Shown here piece after piece: positions 17,346-28,911 of a stretch of 60,007 nucleotides of DNA. Source of the DNA: Actinomadura sp. DC4. Lineage in GTDB: Bacteria; Actinomycetota; Actinomycetes; Streptosporangiales; Streptosporangiaceae. Made by a program: the position numbers and the translations under genes. Position 1 is the stretch's first letter. Every line of letters begins with the position of its first letter. Where the stretch lies: positions 1-60,007 of the forward strand of contig NZ_JAUEQY010000048.1 of the NCBI RefSeq assembly GCF_030406325.1, in the 5' to 3' direction. The notes below the pieces were generated by a model. That model saw only the letters and a program-made list of their open reading frames with translations, had not been told where the DNA came from and did no database searches.

Positions 17346-17606
17346 TGAGGGTGGACGGGGGTTCGCCCGGCTACAGGCCCTGGTCGCTGCGGTGTTCGAG
17401 CGTTACGGCATCCTGCCATCTCATATTCATGAGCGGCTCACCGAGCATCGAAGCTCTCCCTGAGCCGATCCCCTGCGGTGCGCCCGCCTCGTCGCACCGC
17501 TGGAAGCAGGATTTGTAGCGGGGGGTCCAACGCGGCATGCCGAAAGATTCGCACCCAGTGCTGAGAGCACGCAGGTGCTGGTCCTCAGCGATCGTGCGGT
17601 GCGGCC

Positions 17607-18239
17607 TCAGGGGAGGCAGAGGACGAGCAGGCAACTGTCGACCTTCACGCCGTCGATGACCGGGCCGTACGCGTAGGTGGTCGTGGTGGCGAACTGCAGC
17701 GTCGTGGACGTTCCGAGCGAGAGGAACGTGAATTCCATCGGTACGTAACCCATGTGCGGCCTGCTTTTCCCGGTGATGTCGAAGGAGAAGTTCTGCGTCA
17801 CCTGGCCATTGACGAGCACCTGGCCCGTCTTTAGGGACGGTCCGCCGATCGGTTCTCCCGCGAGCCAGTAGCTCACCTTGTACTTGGTCAGCGGAAGTGT
17901 GGAGATGCGCTGGGATACGGCGCCCGGAGTGTTGCCGTTGAGTTCGAGAGACTGCACTCCGTTCACCGTCTCCCACAGTCCCGCGCCCGACAGGTCGACG
18001 GTGCCGGTGGTCACCGTCCATGCCCCGATGGACTCGCCGGCGGAGAAGCGATGATAGGACCCCGCGGTCACGACCGGGGTCTCGAAGCTGCCGTTGGCCG
18101 GCTGTGTGGAGGCGTCGGCCGGCGCGGAGACGAGCGCCCCCACGGTGATCAACGCGCTGGTGAGGCTCACGACCGTGAAGATCCGGCGCCGGCAGACGCC
18201 GGCGGTGCGAGTGATGAAGAGATCAGACCACGCCTTCAT
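17607..18239 (-). CDS. Secreted beta-sandwich protein, choice-of-anchor C/DUF642-like
   Basis: 210 residues from ATG 18239, which has GGGAGA 7 bases upstream; the longer reading adds 12 unlikely residues. An N-terminal signal peptide (RRRIFTVVSLTSALITVGAL, cut near ASA/ADA) is followed by NGSFETP, a strand-rich body with VNGVQSLELNG, and a C-terminus DGVKVDSCLLVLCLP. The NGSFE start plus GVQSLELNG is typical of the DUF642/choice-of-anchor C family of extracellular carbohydrate- or wall-associated proteins. Two Cys near the C-terminus could form a disulphide. It is monocistronic, divergent from nothing, and follows a less GC-rich 290-base promoter region. Confidence 0.75.
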   Translation of the reverse strand: MKAWSDLFITRTAGVCRRRIFTVVSLTSALITVGALVSAPADASTQPANGSFETPVVTAGSYHRFSAGESIGAWTVTTGTVDLSGAGLWETVNGVQSLELNGNTPGAVSQRISTLPLTKYKVSYWLAGEPIGGPSLKTGQVLVNGQVTQNFSFDITGKSRPHMGYVPMEFTFLSLGTSTTLQFATTTTYAYGPVIDGVKVDSCLLVLCLP

Positions 18240-18533
18240 GCTGTTCTCCCAAGCCGCGAGTAGTGCGTTATCCACAGGAGGAGGCCGCCACTGATCGACG
18301 TTAAGTGAGCGACCTGTCGCCGTGCGTCGACTTTAGGCACACGTACGGTGATCCGCCGTAACGGAGAAGACATGATTTGCTGCTCTTGACATTCCACCGG
18401 ACGGGTTTGATCGGCGGATTGGTTCGGCCGGCGATGCGACGTGAGATGACGTGTCCTGGTGTGGCCACCTGGGCAGCACCCGAAGAAGAGCCTGCCGTCG
18501 CGGCACGCCGTCAGGTGATCCGCAGGACGCTTC

Positions 18534-19844
18534 CTAGCGCTGCGCTCTCTCCGGCGACGGCTGAGGCCGCGCTCGACCTGACTCCTGTGGCACCGGTCGA
18601 CGTGTACGCGAGTCCGGTCGGTGGTCGCCGGATACGCCGATCGTGGCCCTGCCCGCCATATCGGCACGTCTCCATGCCGGGGCTGTCGCGATGGCGGACA
18701 CGGCGGCGCCGGTGCCGAGCAGTGCGATGGCGCGTGGCGGGTGCATGCCGGTGTCGACGAGCGCTCCGGCGAGGAGGAATCCGCATCCCTGGCCGGCGGC
18801 GATCCCGGCGATCGCGATGCCCATGGCGCGGCCGCGGCATTCCTTGTCGGCGCGCCGTACGAAGAGCGCGTTGAGCGGTGCGGCGAAGGCGGAACCGGCC
18901 CCCGAGACGTAGAACAACAGCAGCACGACCGGCAGGGGTGGTTCGAGCGCGAGCGGTATGAGGATCGCTCCGGCGACCATGGCGAAGGGCGCGACGAGGC
19001 GTAGCCGGGTGAGTGGTGCCAGGGCGCGGGTCATGACCACGGCTCCGCACGCGAAGCCGAAGGTCGAGGAGGCGAGTATCAGCCCGGCGGTGGTCGCGCC
19101 GCCGTTCAGTTCCTTGGCGTAGGGGTAGATGATCGCCTCTGGCGCGAAGGCGAACATCGGCACGAACCAGACCAGAAGCAGGCACGTACGCAGCCAGCGA
19201 TCGCCGAAGACGTACCGGAGTCCGTCACGCGAGTCAGCGACGACCGTTCTCGACCGGCCGGAGCGTGTTGGGGCGGGGCGCGATCGTACGCCGTAGACGG
19301 TGATCGCCGCTGATGCGACGAAGGTGGCGGCGTCGACGGTCAGCGCGGTGGTGGATCCGACGAGTGCGACGATCATGCCGCCGCCGGCGGCGCCGACGAC
19401 CTGGCAGAGTTGGCCGGTGATGGTGCGCAGGCCGTTGCCGGCGATGTACTGCTCGCCGTCGAGTATCTCCGGCAGGATCGCCGACCGTGCCGCTACGAAG
19501 GCCGGAGCGAATGAATGGCCGGCGAACAGCAACACGATCATCAGCCAGATCGGCATTCCTGGTATCACCAGCGCGGCGATGAACACCGCACGCGCCAGGT
19601 CGCAGGCGACCATGAGCGCCCGGCGTGGCAACCGGTCGGCGTAGGCGCCCAGCACGGGTCCGGCGAGCGCGGGCAGGAACGCCGACGCGTAGGCCAGGCC
19701 GGTCAGCAGGCCCGAATCGGTCCGGTTGAACACCAGTACGGCCACTGCCACGGCGGCCAGCTGATCACCGACGTACGAGATGATCAGGCCGGCGTACAGG
19801 TAGCGGAATTCGCGCACCGTGAACAGATCGCGGTATCGGACCAT
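18534..19844 (-). CDS. MFS exporter (EntS/MFS_3-like)
   Basis: 436 residues with 10-12 predicted membrane helices. The loop between helices 2 and 3, GPVLGAYADRLPRRALMVAC, is the MFS signature. Other landmarks are SAILPEILDGEQYIAGNGL and LNALFVRRADKECRGRAMGI, both characteristic of the MFS_3 group that exports siderophores and macrolides. The C-terminal about 45 residues are hydrophilic and Arg/Pro-rich. Start ATG 19844 with AGAGGAG upstream. The 5' leader contains a perfect hairpin (19867-19892) and an ultra-short ORF with an 11-base Shine-Dalgarno match, so translation-coupled control or export of a tiny peptide are both possible. Confidence 0.88.
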   Translation of the reverse strand: MVRYRDLFTVREFRYLYAGLIISYVGDQLAAVAVAVLVFNRTDSGLLTGLAYASAFLPALAGPVLGAYADRLPRRALMVACDLARAVFIAALVIPGMPIWLMIVLLFAGHSFAPAFVAARSAILPEILDGEQYIAGNGLRTITGQLCQVVGAAGGGMIVALVGSTTALTVDAATFVASAAITVYGVRSRPAPTRSGRSRTVVADSRDGLRYVFGDRWLRTCLLLVWFVPMFAFAPEAIIYPYAKELNGGATTAGLILASSTFGFACGAVVMTRALAPLTRLRLVAPFAMVAGAILIPLALEPPLPVVLLLFYVSGAGSAFAAPLNALFVRRADKECRGRAMGIAIAGIAAGQGCGFLLAGALVDTGMHPPRAIALLGTGAAVSAIATAPAWRRADMAGRATIGVSGDHRPDSRTRRPVPQESGRARPQPSPERAQR

Positions 19845-19866
19845 GACTCCTCTGGACCATAAAGGA

Positions 19867-19892
19867 GGCCGGTGGGTATGTACCCACCGGCC
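19867..19892 (-). terminator. Perfect hairpin between tiny ORF and MFS gene (attenuator candidate)
   Basis: GGCCGGTGGGTA and TACCCACCGGCC are exact complements separated by 2 bases, so an 11-bp stem with a 4-base loop forms. It lies about 70 bases after the tiny ORF and directly before the MFS ribosome-binding site. It could terminate the short leader transcript or sequester the MFS start. The U-tract is weak (TCCTTTAT). Confidence 0.6.
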
Positions 19893-19964
19893 GACCTACG
19901 GCACGTCGAGCTCGCCGTTCCTAGCTGGTTTCATTTCCAGTCGATCGTGCAGACAATCTGAGGT

Positions 19965-19988
19965 CTAGTCCCAGTCGATGGTGCTCAT
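19965..19988 (-). CDS. Ultra-short ORF MSTIDWD (leader peptide or minimal precursor)
   Basis: AAAGGAGGTGA (20007-19997) is an exact 11-base match to the 16S anti-Shine-Dalgarno end and stands 8 bases before ATG 19988. The frame encodes MSTIDWD and stops with TAG. A near-repeat of the DNA (CCAGTCGATSGTGC read on the plus strand, 19937-19950 and 19971-19984) encodes TIDWK-stop in another frame 34 bases downstream. The MFS exporter follows after a hairpin. Known 5-9 codon genes either are attenuation leaders for resistance exporters or encode minimal peptides such as the biarylitide precursor; no modifying enzyme is adjacent here, which favours the leader. Confidence 0.45.
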   Translation of the reverse strand: MSTIDWD

Positions 19989-20006
19989 GGCGGTCTTCAC
20001 CTCCTT

Positions 20007-20195
20007 TCATGAATTCCAAGTGTCCGGATCGTCGGGTGGCACGAGGCGGCGTACCACCCGGCTCATGTGGTCACGGTCGGCGCGGCATCCAGGTTCGGCC
20101 AACCTGGCGATCCACTGCCGAGGGTGCGCGGCGTCGCGTCCGGGCGCAGTGTCAGCGCCTGCTGATTGTCCTGCGACGATGAGGTCTGTCGCTGG
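20007..20195 (-). other. Unexplained open frame and spacer upstream of the tiny ORF
   Basis: A 62-codon frame between TAA (about 20196) and TGA 20007 reads QWIARLAEPGCRADRDHMSR and ends PPDDPDTWNS. It has only an internal ATG at 20066 and no ribosome-binding site; I do not recognise it. It may be a gene 3' end. The remaining spacer 20,196-20,510 is less GC-rich than its surroundings and probably holds promoters; I see no gene in it. Confidence 0.25.
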
Positions 20196-20510
20196 TTAAC
20201 GTCGGTCCTGTCAGCCGTGGCACGCACCCTACCGAGAGTTCATCGAGCGCCTGAGAACTGCTTCGGTCGACAGTAGGCGCGGCCTCTCATGGGCAGCGAG
20301 ATGCACTTTGCACAGTGAGGCGGTCACCGGGTAACGAAATGCTGACCCGGTCCGAATGACGCGCCGTGCACTCTAAGGCGAACCACAGCTCGTAGCGCCT
20401 CGGGACTGAGCGTCCGATGATAAATATGGGCGACGTTAAGCCACTTCGCACTCGTCAGCGGAAAAATACACCGACGCCCATGGCGGGAGCTCCGACGCCG
20501 GCCCGTGGGG

Positions 20511-20557
20511 GGGGCGGAGCCCCTCACACCGGGGGTTCCAGGGGGTCGTCCCCCTGG
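20511..20557 (-). terminator. Tandem hairpins at the 3' end of the membrane protein gene
   Basis: CCAGGGGG-TCGT-CCCCCTGG (20538-20557) lies inside the last codons of the gene and GGGGC-GGA-GCCCC (20511-20523) lies immediately after its stop. Such hairpins at gene ends, even overlapping the last codons, are common terminators in streptomycete-like genomes. Confidence 0.6.
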
Positions 20558-21153
20558 GCAGGTACAGCCCCGCGGCGGGCCGTCCACTGGCGCATCAGGC
20601 GGGCCATTGCCTCTGCGCGGCGTTGGCGGCGGAACTCCACGCGGCCGGCGATCCACAGGCAGAACGCGGCCAGCGGGATCTCGCCCACGAAGGCGAACAG
20701 CAGTGCGAGCGCCAGTTCCTTGTGGTTGTCCGCCGTCACCACATCGAACCACGCGTCGACCAGCAACAACGTGCCCGTCATCGCCGCGCTCAGCTCGATG
20801 TGCTCGCGGCCCTTCTGGGCGAGCCAGCCCGTACGGATCAGCATGCCGCACAGCGCCAGGTCGAAGCCGATCCAGGAGGCGCCGTAGTGCGCTGCCTCGT
20901 GCCGGGTCGGCAGGATGAAGACCAGGCCGGCGACCCACGGCAGCATCAGTGCGCCGACGATGATCACCAGCCAGCCGATCCAGCGTGGCACGACTCGGGT
21001 GGGGCGCAGTTCGCGGGTGAGGGTGCCCTCGATCTGCTCGGTGCGTGCGGTCTCAGGCGCCTGGACGGCCTGGACGGACTCCTCGGAGTGTGCGGGGGGA
21101 AGATCGGCAGGCGGCACAAGGTCGTCTTCGGATCGGCGGGGGACGTTGGCCAT
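20524..21153 (-). CDS. Four-helix integral membrane protein of unknown function
   Basis: 209 residues. An acidic N-terminus (about 50 residues) precedes four hydrophobic helices: WIGWLVIIVGALMLPWVAGL, the segment ASWIGFDLALCGML, an Ala/Leu stretch around MTGTLLLVDAWFDVV, and ALALLFAFVGEIPLAAFCLW. The tail is Arg-rich. The pattern resembles small actinobacterial membrane proteins without assigned function. Start ATG 21153. It is divergent from the YbdK-type ligase 110 bases away and ends in tandem hairpins. No regulator or partner gene points to a role. Confidence 0.7.
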   Translation of the reverse strand: MANVPRRSEDDLVPPADLPPAHSEESVQAVQAPETARTEQIEGTLTRELRPTRVVPRWIGWLVIIVGALMLPWVAGLVFILPTRHEAAHYGASWIGFDLALCGMLIRTGWLAQKGREHIELSAAMTGTLLLVDAWFDVVTADNHKELALALLFAFVGEIPLAAFCLWIAGRVEFRRQRRAEAMARLMRQWTARRGAVPAQGDDPLEPPV

Positions 21154-21263
21154 ATCTCTATGATTCAGCGCACAAAGGGGGTACTGCGAGCCTCAGGCGG
21201 TAGTTCTTGGAACGATCCCGGCCGACCTTCCGGCCGTGACGGTCCCAAGCTTGGAGGTTCACT

Positions 21264-22334
21264 GTGCGTAGTTTCGGTGTCGAGGAGGAATTGCTGCTCG
21301 TCGATCCGGGCACCGGCACCGCGGTGGCGCGGTCCGAGGCCGTCACCGGAAACGCCGACGACGCGCCCGGCTCCGAGCTTCAGCGTCAGCAGGTCGAGAC
21401 CGACACGGCGCCGTGTACGAGCCTGGACGAGCTGGCCGAGCAGGTACGCGACCGGCGCGCCTCCGCCGCGAAGGCGGCCGAGGCCGAGGGGTGCCAGGTG
21501 GCGGCGCTGGCGACCTCGCCGCTGCCCGTACGCCCGAAGACCACGGCGGGCGACCGGTACGAAAGGATGATCGAGGCGTACGCGCTCACCGCACAGGAGC
21601 AGCTCACCTGCGGTTGCCACGTCCACGTCGGGGTCGAGTCGGACGAGGAGGGCGTCGCGGTCCTGGACCGGATCCGCCCGTGGCTGCCTCCGCTGCTCGC
21701 GATGACCGCCAACTCGCCGTTCTGGCAGGGCGACGACAGCGGTTATGCCAGCTACCGGCAGCAGGTCTGGGGGCGCTGGCCCTCGGCGGGCCCCACGGAG
21801 CCGTTCGGCACGCCGGAGGCCTACCACGAGGCCGTACGGGCGATGATCGACAGCGGGGCGCTGCTGGACGAGGGCATGGTCTACTTCGACGCCCGCCTGT
21901 CGCGGCACTACCCGACCGTGGAGGTACGGATCGCGGACGTCTGCGGCCTGGCCGACGACGCGGTCCTGCTGGCGGCGGTCGTACGCGGCCTGGTGGAGAC
22001 GGCGGCGCGCGAGTGGCGCGATGGTGAACCGCCCGCGCCCGTACGGACCGAGGTGCTGCGCCTGGCCTCGTGGCGGGCGAGCCGGTCCGGGCTGACGGGC
22101 GAGCTCGTGCACCCGGTGACGGGCCGTCCCGCCTCCGCGGGGGGCGTCATGCGGGCCCTGCTGGACCACGTCGAGCCCGCGCTGTCCGACCTCGGCGATC
22201 GCGACGCCGCGGAGGAGCTGATGGGCCGGCTCGTACGCGGGGGCACCGGCGCCGACCTGCAGCGCCGCGCGTACAAGGAGGGCGACCTCGCGGCCGTCGT
22301 ACGCGAGGCGGTGTCGCGCACCCTCAGGAGGTGA
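21264..22334 (+). CDS. YbdK-type carboxylate-amine ligase (glutamate-cysteine ligase 2 family)
   Basis: 356 residues from GTG 21264 (GGAGG upstream). It opens with [15 protein letters not shown], the metal/glutamate-binding EEE strand of the GCS2 family, continues with [15 protein letters not shown] (the second metal-ligand strand) and [20 protein letters not shown] (substrate loop), and has [20 protein letters not shown] near the C-terminus. The family makes gamma-glutamyl-cysteine or related amides with ATP; many actinobacterial members have no proven substrate, although relatives such as EgtA act in ergothioneine synthesis. No egt or msh genes adjoin it. Its 3' end overlaps the convergent meaB gene by 11 bases. 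Confidence 0.88.
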   Translation: MRSFGVEEELLLVDPGTGTAVARSEAVTGNADDAPGSELQRQQVETDTAPCTSLDELAEQVRDRRASAAKAAEAEGCQVAALATSPLPVRPKTTAGDRYERMIEAYALTAQEQLTCGCHVHVGVESDEEGVAVLDRIRPWLPPLLAMTANSPFWQGDDSGYASYRQQVWGRWPSAGPTEPFGTPEAYHEAVRAMIDSGALLDEGMVYFDARLSRHYPTVEVRIADVCGLADDAVLLAAVVRGLVETAAREWRDGEPPAPVRTEVLRLASWRASRSGLTGELVHPVTGRPASAGGVMRALLDHVEPALSDLGDRDAAEELMGRLVRGGTGADLQRRAYKEGDLAAVVREAVSRTLRR

Positions 22335-23297
22335 AGGCGCCGACGATGCGCTCGGCGGCCAGGGTCGCGGTCAGCGAGCCCTCGCGTACCCGCCGTTCGA
22401 GGTCCGGGACCAGCCGGCGGACCTCCGGGTCCTCGCGCAGGCGGGACAGGAGCTCCTCGCGCACCATCGACCAGGTCCACTCGACCTGCTGGTCGCGGCG
22501 GCGCGCGGTGAGAGCGCCGGTCGACTCCAGGCTCCGGCGGTGGTCCTCCAGCCGCTCCCATACGGTGTCGAGCCCGGTGTTCTCCCGCGCGCTGCACGTG
22601 AGTACGGGCGGGGTCCACTCGCCGCCGGTGCGCAGCAGGCGCAGCGCGCCGGACAGCTCGCGGGCCGCGGCGCGGGCGTCGCGCTCGTGCGGCCCGTCGG
22701 CCTTGTTGACCGCGATGACGTCGGCGAGCTCCAGGACGCCCTTCTTGATCCCCTGGAGCTGGTCGCCGGTGCGCGCGAGCGTGAGCAGCAGGAACGTGTC
22801 GACCATGCCGGCCACGGTGGTCTCGGACTGGCCGACGCCCACGGTCTCCACCAGCACGACGTCGTAGCCCGCGGCCTCCATCACGATCACGGTCTCGCGC
22901 GTCGCCCTGGCCACGCCGCCCAGCGTGCCCGAGGTGGGGGAGGGCCGTACGAACGCGGCCGGGTCGGTGGCCAGCCGTTCCATGCGCGTCTTGTCGCCGA
23001 GGATGGAGCCGCCCGTACGGGTGGATGAGGGGTCCACGGCGAGGACGGCGACCCGGTGGCCGAGCCCGGTGAGCATGGTGCCGAGCGCGTCGACGAACGT
23101 CGACTTGCCCACGCCGGGCACCCCGCTGACGCCGATCCGGCGCGCCCGCCCGGAGTGGGGGAGCAGCTCGACGAGCAGCCGCTGGGCCAGCGCCCGGTGG
23201 TCGGCGCGGGTCGACTCCACGAGCGTGATGGCCCGCGCGACGTACGTGCGCGACCCGTCCAGCACGCCCTTGACGTAGGCGTCCAGATCGATCGGCT

Positions 23298-23301
<4 letters not shown>
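22324..23301 (-). CDS. meaB: Methylmalonyl-CoA mutase-associated GTPase MeaB
   Basis: 325 residues. The G1 P-loop is [17 protein letters not shown], the switch region [20 protein letters not shown] contains the metal-binding Asp, G3 is [12 protein letters not shown], and G4 is NKAD. MeaB gates cofactor loading into, and protects, adenosylcobalamin-dependent methylmalonyl-CoA mutase. It overlaps mutB by 4 bases, so the three genes form one operon in the order mutA-mutB-meaB, the standard actinobacterial layout for propionyl-CoA assimilation and for interconversion of succinyl- and methylmalonyl-CoA, a polyketide extender. Confidence 0.95.
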
Positions 23302-25484
<2,183 letters not shown>

Positions 25485-25485
25485 G

Positions 25486-27300
25486 TCACGCCACTCCCAA
25501 GCGGTCGAGGACGGAGGTCAGGACGGCGATCGCGTCGCCGCCCGCGAAGACGTACTCGTCGACGCCGGCGTACTCGCCCGGCCGTCCGGCGAGGAACACC
25601 CAGGCGGCGCCGGCGGACCGCAGCTCCGCCGCGACGGCTTCGGCCTTCTCGGCGTACAGCGCGTCGCTGGAGCACAGGCACGCCACGGTCGTGCCGCCGC
25701 CGGCGAAGCCGGACGCCTCACCGGGCACGGCCTCGACGCCTCCGGCCTGGAAGAGGTTGGCGGCGAAGGACGTACGGCCCGTGCGCGCCGCCGCCGGTCC
25801 GATCCCGGCGAGGTACACGCGCGGGCGTACGCCGGTGGCCGCGAGGTGGGCGTCGGAGCGGGCCCGAAGCGCCTCGAAGGCGTGGTCGCGGCGGACCCTG
25901 GGCAGGCCGCCGCGCGGCTCCCCGGGCGACGGCTCGCGTTCGACGGGGTCCTCGGCGAGGTTCGGGAACTCGCTGACCCCGGTGATCGGCTCGCGTCGAT
26001 GGGCCAGGCCGGCCCGCCGCTCCTCCCACGTGTGGGCCAGGCGCTCGGCCACGAGGCCGGACCGCAGCGCCGCCGCCTGGCCTCCGGCGCGCTCGATCTC
26101 CTGGAACCAGTCCCAGGCCGCCCGGCACAGGTCGTCGGTCAGCCGCTCGACGTACCAGGAGCCGCCGGCCGGGTCGATCACTCGCGCCAGGTGCGACTCC
26201 TCCATCAGGATCGCGGAGGTGTTGCGGGCGATGCGGCGCGCGAAGTCGTCGGGCAGGCCCAGAGCGGCGTCGAAGGGCAGCACCGTGACGGCGTCCGCGC
26301 CGCCGACCCCCGCGCCCAGGCACGCGACCGTCGTACGCAGCATGTTCACCCAGGGGTCGCGCCGGGTCATCATCACCGAGGACGTCACCGCGTGCTGGAG
26401 CTGCGGCACGCCGGGCGCCCCGCACACCTCGGCCACACGGGCCCACAGCCGCCGCGCGGCGCGCAGCGTGGCGATGGTCAGGAACTGGTCGGTGGTCGCG
26501 GCGTACCGGAACTCCAGTTGCCCGAGCGCCGCCTCGACCGGCAGGCCGGCGGTGGTGAGTTCGCGCAGGTAGGCGACGCCGGTCGCCAGCGAGCAGCCCA
26601 GCTCCTGCGCGGGAGAGGCACCCGCCTCGTGGTACGGCAGTGCGTCGACCGTGATCGCGCGGACGCCGGGATGTTCGCGGTGGCACAGCGCGGCGAGCCC
26701 GCCGGCCGCCCCGAGGCCGATGTCGTCGCGGGTACGGGCGGCGTGCCCGAGCGGGTCGGCGCCGAGCCGGCCGAGCGGGGGGGTGCCGCGCTCGGCGGCG
26801 AGGGCCAGCAGCGTACGGGCGGCGGCCTCGAAGTCCGCGCCGGCGTCGAGCACGACCGGGGCGAGGTCGAGGTGGACGCCGTCGAGCGCCTCCGGCAGGC
26901 CGGCCACGGGCAGGCCGCCGTCGCCGAGGCGCAGCCACAGCGAGGTGACGCCGTTCTCCAGGTCGGCCAGCACGGCCTCGTTCGCCCGCTTCGCGACGGG
27001 CTGGGCGTGCCGCTGGCGTACGTCCCAGCCGGTGGCGGTGTTGCCCAGCGGCTTTCCGCCGCGGACGAACGGCGCCAGGCCGGGGAATCCGGGGTCGGCC
27101 GCGCCGTCCTCTGCGGTGTAGAGGGGGCGGACGGTGAGCCCGTCCTGGAGCTCGGTGGCGAGCGCGTCCTCGGCGGCCGTGTCGGCGAGGTCCGTCCGTC
27201 CGGCTTTGCGCAGCACGCCCTCGACGAGCTGCCGCCACTGCCGGCGGGTCGGATCCGGGAACTCGGCGGCCAGGGAGATCCCGTCGGGCTGGACCGTCAT
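25486..27300 (-). CDS. mutA: Methylmalonyl-CoA mutase small subunit
   Basis: 604 residues. It keeps the mutase fold ([60 protein letters not shown]) but its cobalamin-binding half lacks the DxHxxG His motif, as expected for the structural partner of MutB. The last about 110 residues form the degenerate cobalamin domain ([20 protein letters not shown]). First gene of the mutA-mutB-meaB operon. It begins at ATG 27300, upstream of which lies a promoter region shared with the divergent SPW gene. Confidence 0.93.
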   Translation of the reverse strand: MTVQPDGISLAAEFPDPTRRQWRQLVEGVLRKAGRTDLADTAAEDALATELQDGLTVRPLYTAEDGAADPGFPGLAPFVRGGKPLGNTATGWDVRQRHAQPVAKRANEAVLADLENGVTSLWLRLGDGGLPVAGLPEALDGVHLDLAPVVLDAGADFEAAARTLLALAAERGTPPLGRLGADPLGHAARTRDDIGLGAAGGLAALCHREHPGVRAITVDALPYHEAGASPAQELGCSLATGVAYLRELTTAGLPVEAALGQLEFRYAATTDQFLTIATLRAARRLWARVAEVCGAPGVPQLQHAVTSSVMMTRRDPWVNMLRTTVACLGAGVGGADAVTVLPFDAALGLPDDFARRIARNTSAILMEESHLARVIDPAGGSWYVERLTDDLCRAAWDWFQEIERAGGQAAALRSGLVAERLAHTWEERRAGLAHRREPITGVSEFPNLAEDPVEREPSPGEPRGGLPRVRRDHAFEALRARSDAHLAATGVRPRVYLAGIGPAAARTGRTSFAANLFQAGGVEAVPGEASGFAGGGTTVACLCSSDALYAEKAEAVAAELRSAGAAWVFLAGRPGEYAGVDEYVFAGGDAIAVLTSVLDRLGVA

Positions 27301-27500
27301 GGACGAAGCGTAGGCCGAAGTCCTAAAGAGACAGCAGTGCCGGAGGCTGTGACCTTCGCCTCCTGCGCGTTTCGCGGGCCGCCGTGGGCGGGGAGACGTA
27401 TGTGCTGGTCACCCCCCGGGTCCCGGATGGACCGAACGGGAGATAATGACTGGTGGATGGACCAGGGGGACTCATCTACGGGGGAAAGAAGGCGATCGGA

Positions 27501-27962
27501 ATGGCTGGTGTGTCGCGCCATTCTTCAGGCATGGCGGGTCATCCTGACGCGGCCGAGATGCGTGAACGCTACGCACGGATGATGGAGGGCCGCCGGGTGG
27601 AGATGCTGGAGGGGCTGGTCATCCTGACCGGTCTGTACATGGCGATCTCGCCCTGGGTCGTGCACTTCCGCTCGACGTCTCCGGACGTCGCGGTCAACGA
27701 CCTGATCGTGGGCCTGGCGCTCGCGATCATCGGCCTGGGCCTCATGTTGTTCCCGGAACGCGCGCTCGGGCTGGGCTGGATGCTCATCCCGATCGGTATC
27801 TGGCTGATCATCCTGCCCTGGGTGGCGTCGGCCGGACACAGCGCGACGAGGGGCATCATCTGGAACAACCTGGTGGTCGGCATCATCGTCTGCCTCCTCG
27901 GAGCGGCGACCGCCGCGATGGCGGCGATGGGACGCCGCCGTCCGCGCGCCACCCGGGCGTAG
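27501..27962 (+). CDS. SPW-repeat integral membrane protein
   Basis: 153 residues from ATG 27501, chosen because GGGGGAAAGAAGG stands about 8 bases upstream. Four hydrophobic helices contain two SPW-type motifs, MAISPWVVHF and LIILPWVAS, each at the end of a helix, with the extracytoplasmic loop TSPDVAVNDLIVGL and its repeat ATRGIIWNNLVVGI. These mark the SPW family, two tandem two-helix repeats, widespread in actinobacteria and proteobacteria and of unknown function. It stands alone, divergent from mutA, and is followed by a strong bidirectional hairpin. Confidence 0.88.
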   Translation: MAGVSRHSSGMAGHPDAAEMRERYARMMEGRRVEMLEGLVILTGLYMAISPWVVHFRSTSPDVAVNDLIVGLALAIIGLGLMLFPERALGLGWMLIPIGIWLIILPWVASAGHSATRGIIWNNLVVGIIVCLLGAATAAMAAMGRRRPRATRA

Positions 27963-27973
27963 GCACGGAGGAC

Positions 27974-27997
27974 CCGGCGGTCGTGAGACCGCCGGGC
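27974..27997. terminator. Bidirectional hairpin terminator
   Basis: CCCGGCGGTC-GTGA-GACCGCCGGG is a perfect 10-bp stem with a 4-base loop between the convergent SPW and SDR genes, followed by CCTTGTCTC on the plus side. Confidence 0.75.
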
Positions 27998-28003
27998 CTT
28001 GTC

Positions 28004-28891
28004 TCACGTACGGCCGTGCGGGAGAAGGCTCGTGACGACCGAATCGGTGGCGTCACCGGCGTCGTCGTAGTCGGTGGAGCGGCCGACCTCGGCCCACTCC
28101 TCGGCCTCGGCGGCGCGCGAGCGGGAGGCCTGCTCGGCCAGGCGCACGGCGTCCGAGCCGAGCAGCAGCCGCAGCGGCGGCTCGTCCAGGTCGACCAGAC
28201 CGGCGATGACCCGCGCCGCCCGTACGGGATCGCCCGCCTGCGTGCCGTCGACCTCGCGCCGGTAGGCGTTGACCTTGCCCACGGTCTGCTCGTAGTCCGG
28301 CCCGACGTCGGGCAGCCGCATCGACGAGCCGCCCCAGTCGGTACGGAAGGCGCCCGGCTCGACGATGACGATCTTGACGCCCAGCGGCCGTACCTCGTTG
28401 TTGAGTACCTCGGAGAAGCCCTCGACGGCGTACTTGGCCGACTGGTACGCGCCGAGGCCGGGAGTGCCGCCGACCCGGCCGCCGACCGAGGAGATCTGCA
28501 GGATGTGCCCGGACCGCTGGGCGCGCAGCACGGGGAGGGCGGCCTTGGTGACGTTGACGACGCCGAACAGGTTGGTCTCGAACTGGGCGCGGAAGTCCTC
28601 TTCGGAGGTCTCCTCGATGGGCGCGGAGTCGGCGTAACCGGCGTTGTTGACGACCACGTCGAGCGAGCCGAACTCCTCGACCGCCCGGCGTACGATGTCG
28701 CGCGCCGCGGCGGCGTCGGTGACGTCGAGCGCCACCGCGCGTACCCGGTCGCCGTACTCCTCGACCAGGTCGTGGAGCTGTTCGGGCCGGCGCGCGGTCG
28801 CGACGAGCCGGTCGCCGCGCTCCAGCACGGCGCGGGCCAGCGCGCGGCCGAGGCCGCGCGAACTTCCGGTGATCAGCCAGGTTCTGGCCAT
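28004..28891 (-). CDS. Short-chain dehydrogenase/reductase, classical type
   Basis: 295 residues from ATG 28891, with GGAGA 5 bases upstream; the longer reading adds 8 residues. Landmarks are TWLITGSSRGLGRALARAVL (NADP-binding TGxxxGxG), VVNNAGYADSAP, and the catalytic Ser/Tyr/Lys set in LQISSVGGRV and AYQSAKYAVEGFSEVLNNEV. Length and C-terminus are those of the group often annotated as oxidoreductase/retinol-dehydrogenase-like. Third gene of an MFS-SDR-SDR operon probably repressed by the divergent TetR protein. The substrate is unknown; detoxification of a carbonyl compound is one possibility. Confidence 0.87.
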   Translation of the reverse strand: MARTWLITGSSRGLGRALARAVLERGDRLVATARRPEQLHDLVEEYGDRVRAVALDVTDAAAARDIVRRAVEEFGSLDVVVNNAGYADSAPIEETSEEDFRAQFETNLFGVVNVTKAALPVLRAQRSGHILQISSVGGRVGGTPGLGAYQSAKYAVEGFSEVLNNEVRPLGVKIVIVEPGAFRTDWGGSSMRLPDVGPDYEQTVGKVNAYRREVDGTQAGDPVRAARVIAGLVDLDEPPLRLLLGSDAVRLAEQASRSRAAEAEEWAEVGRSTDYDDAGDATDSVVTSLLPHGRT

Positions 28892-28911
28892 GTTCGTCTC
28901 CTTCGGGTATG

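Noticed and set aside
19937-19984. Second peptide TIDWK as an independent gene
   Set aside because: Its frame has no ATG, GTG or TTG start and no ribosome-binding site; kept only as a repeat next to the tiny ORF.
19978-20199. Plus-strand 73-codon frame opposite the tiny ORF
   Set aside because: It begins inside the tiny ORF's complementary strand and lacks a ribosome-binding site; composition does not support it.
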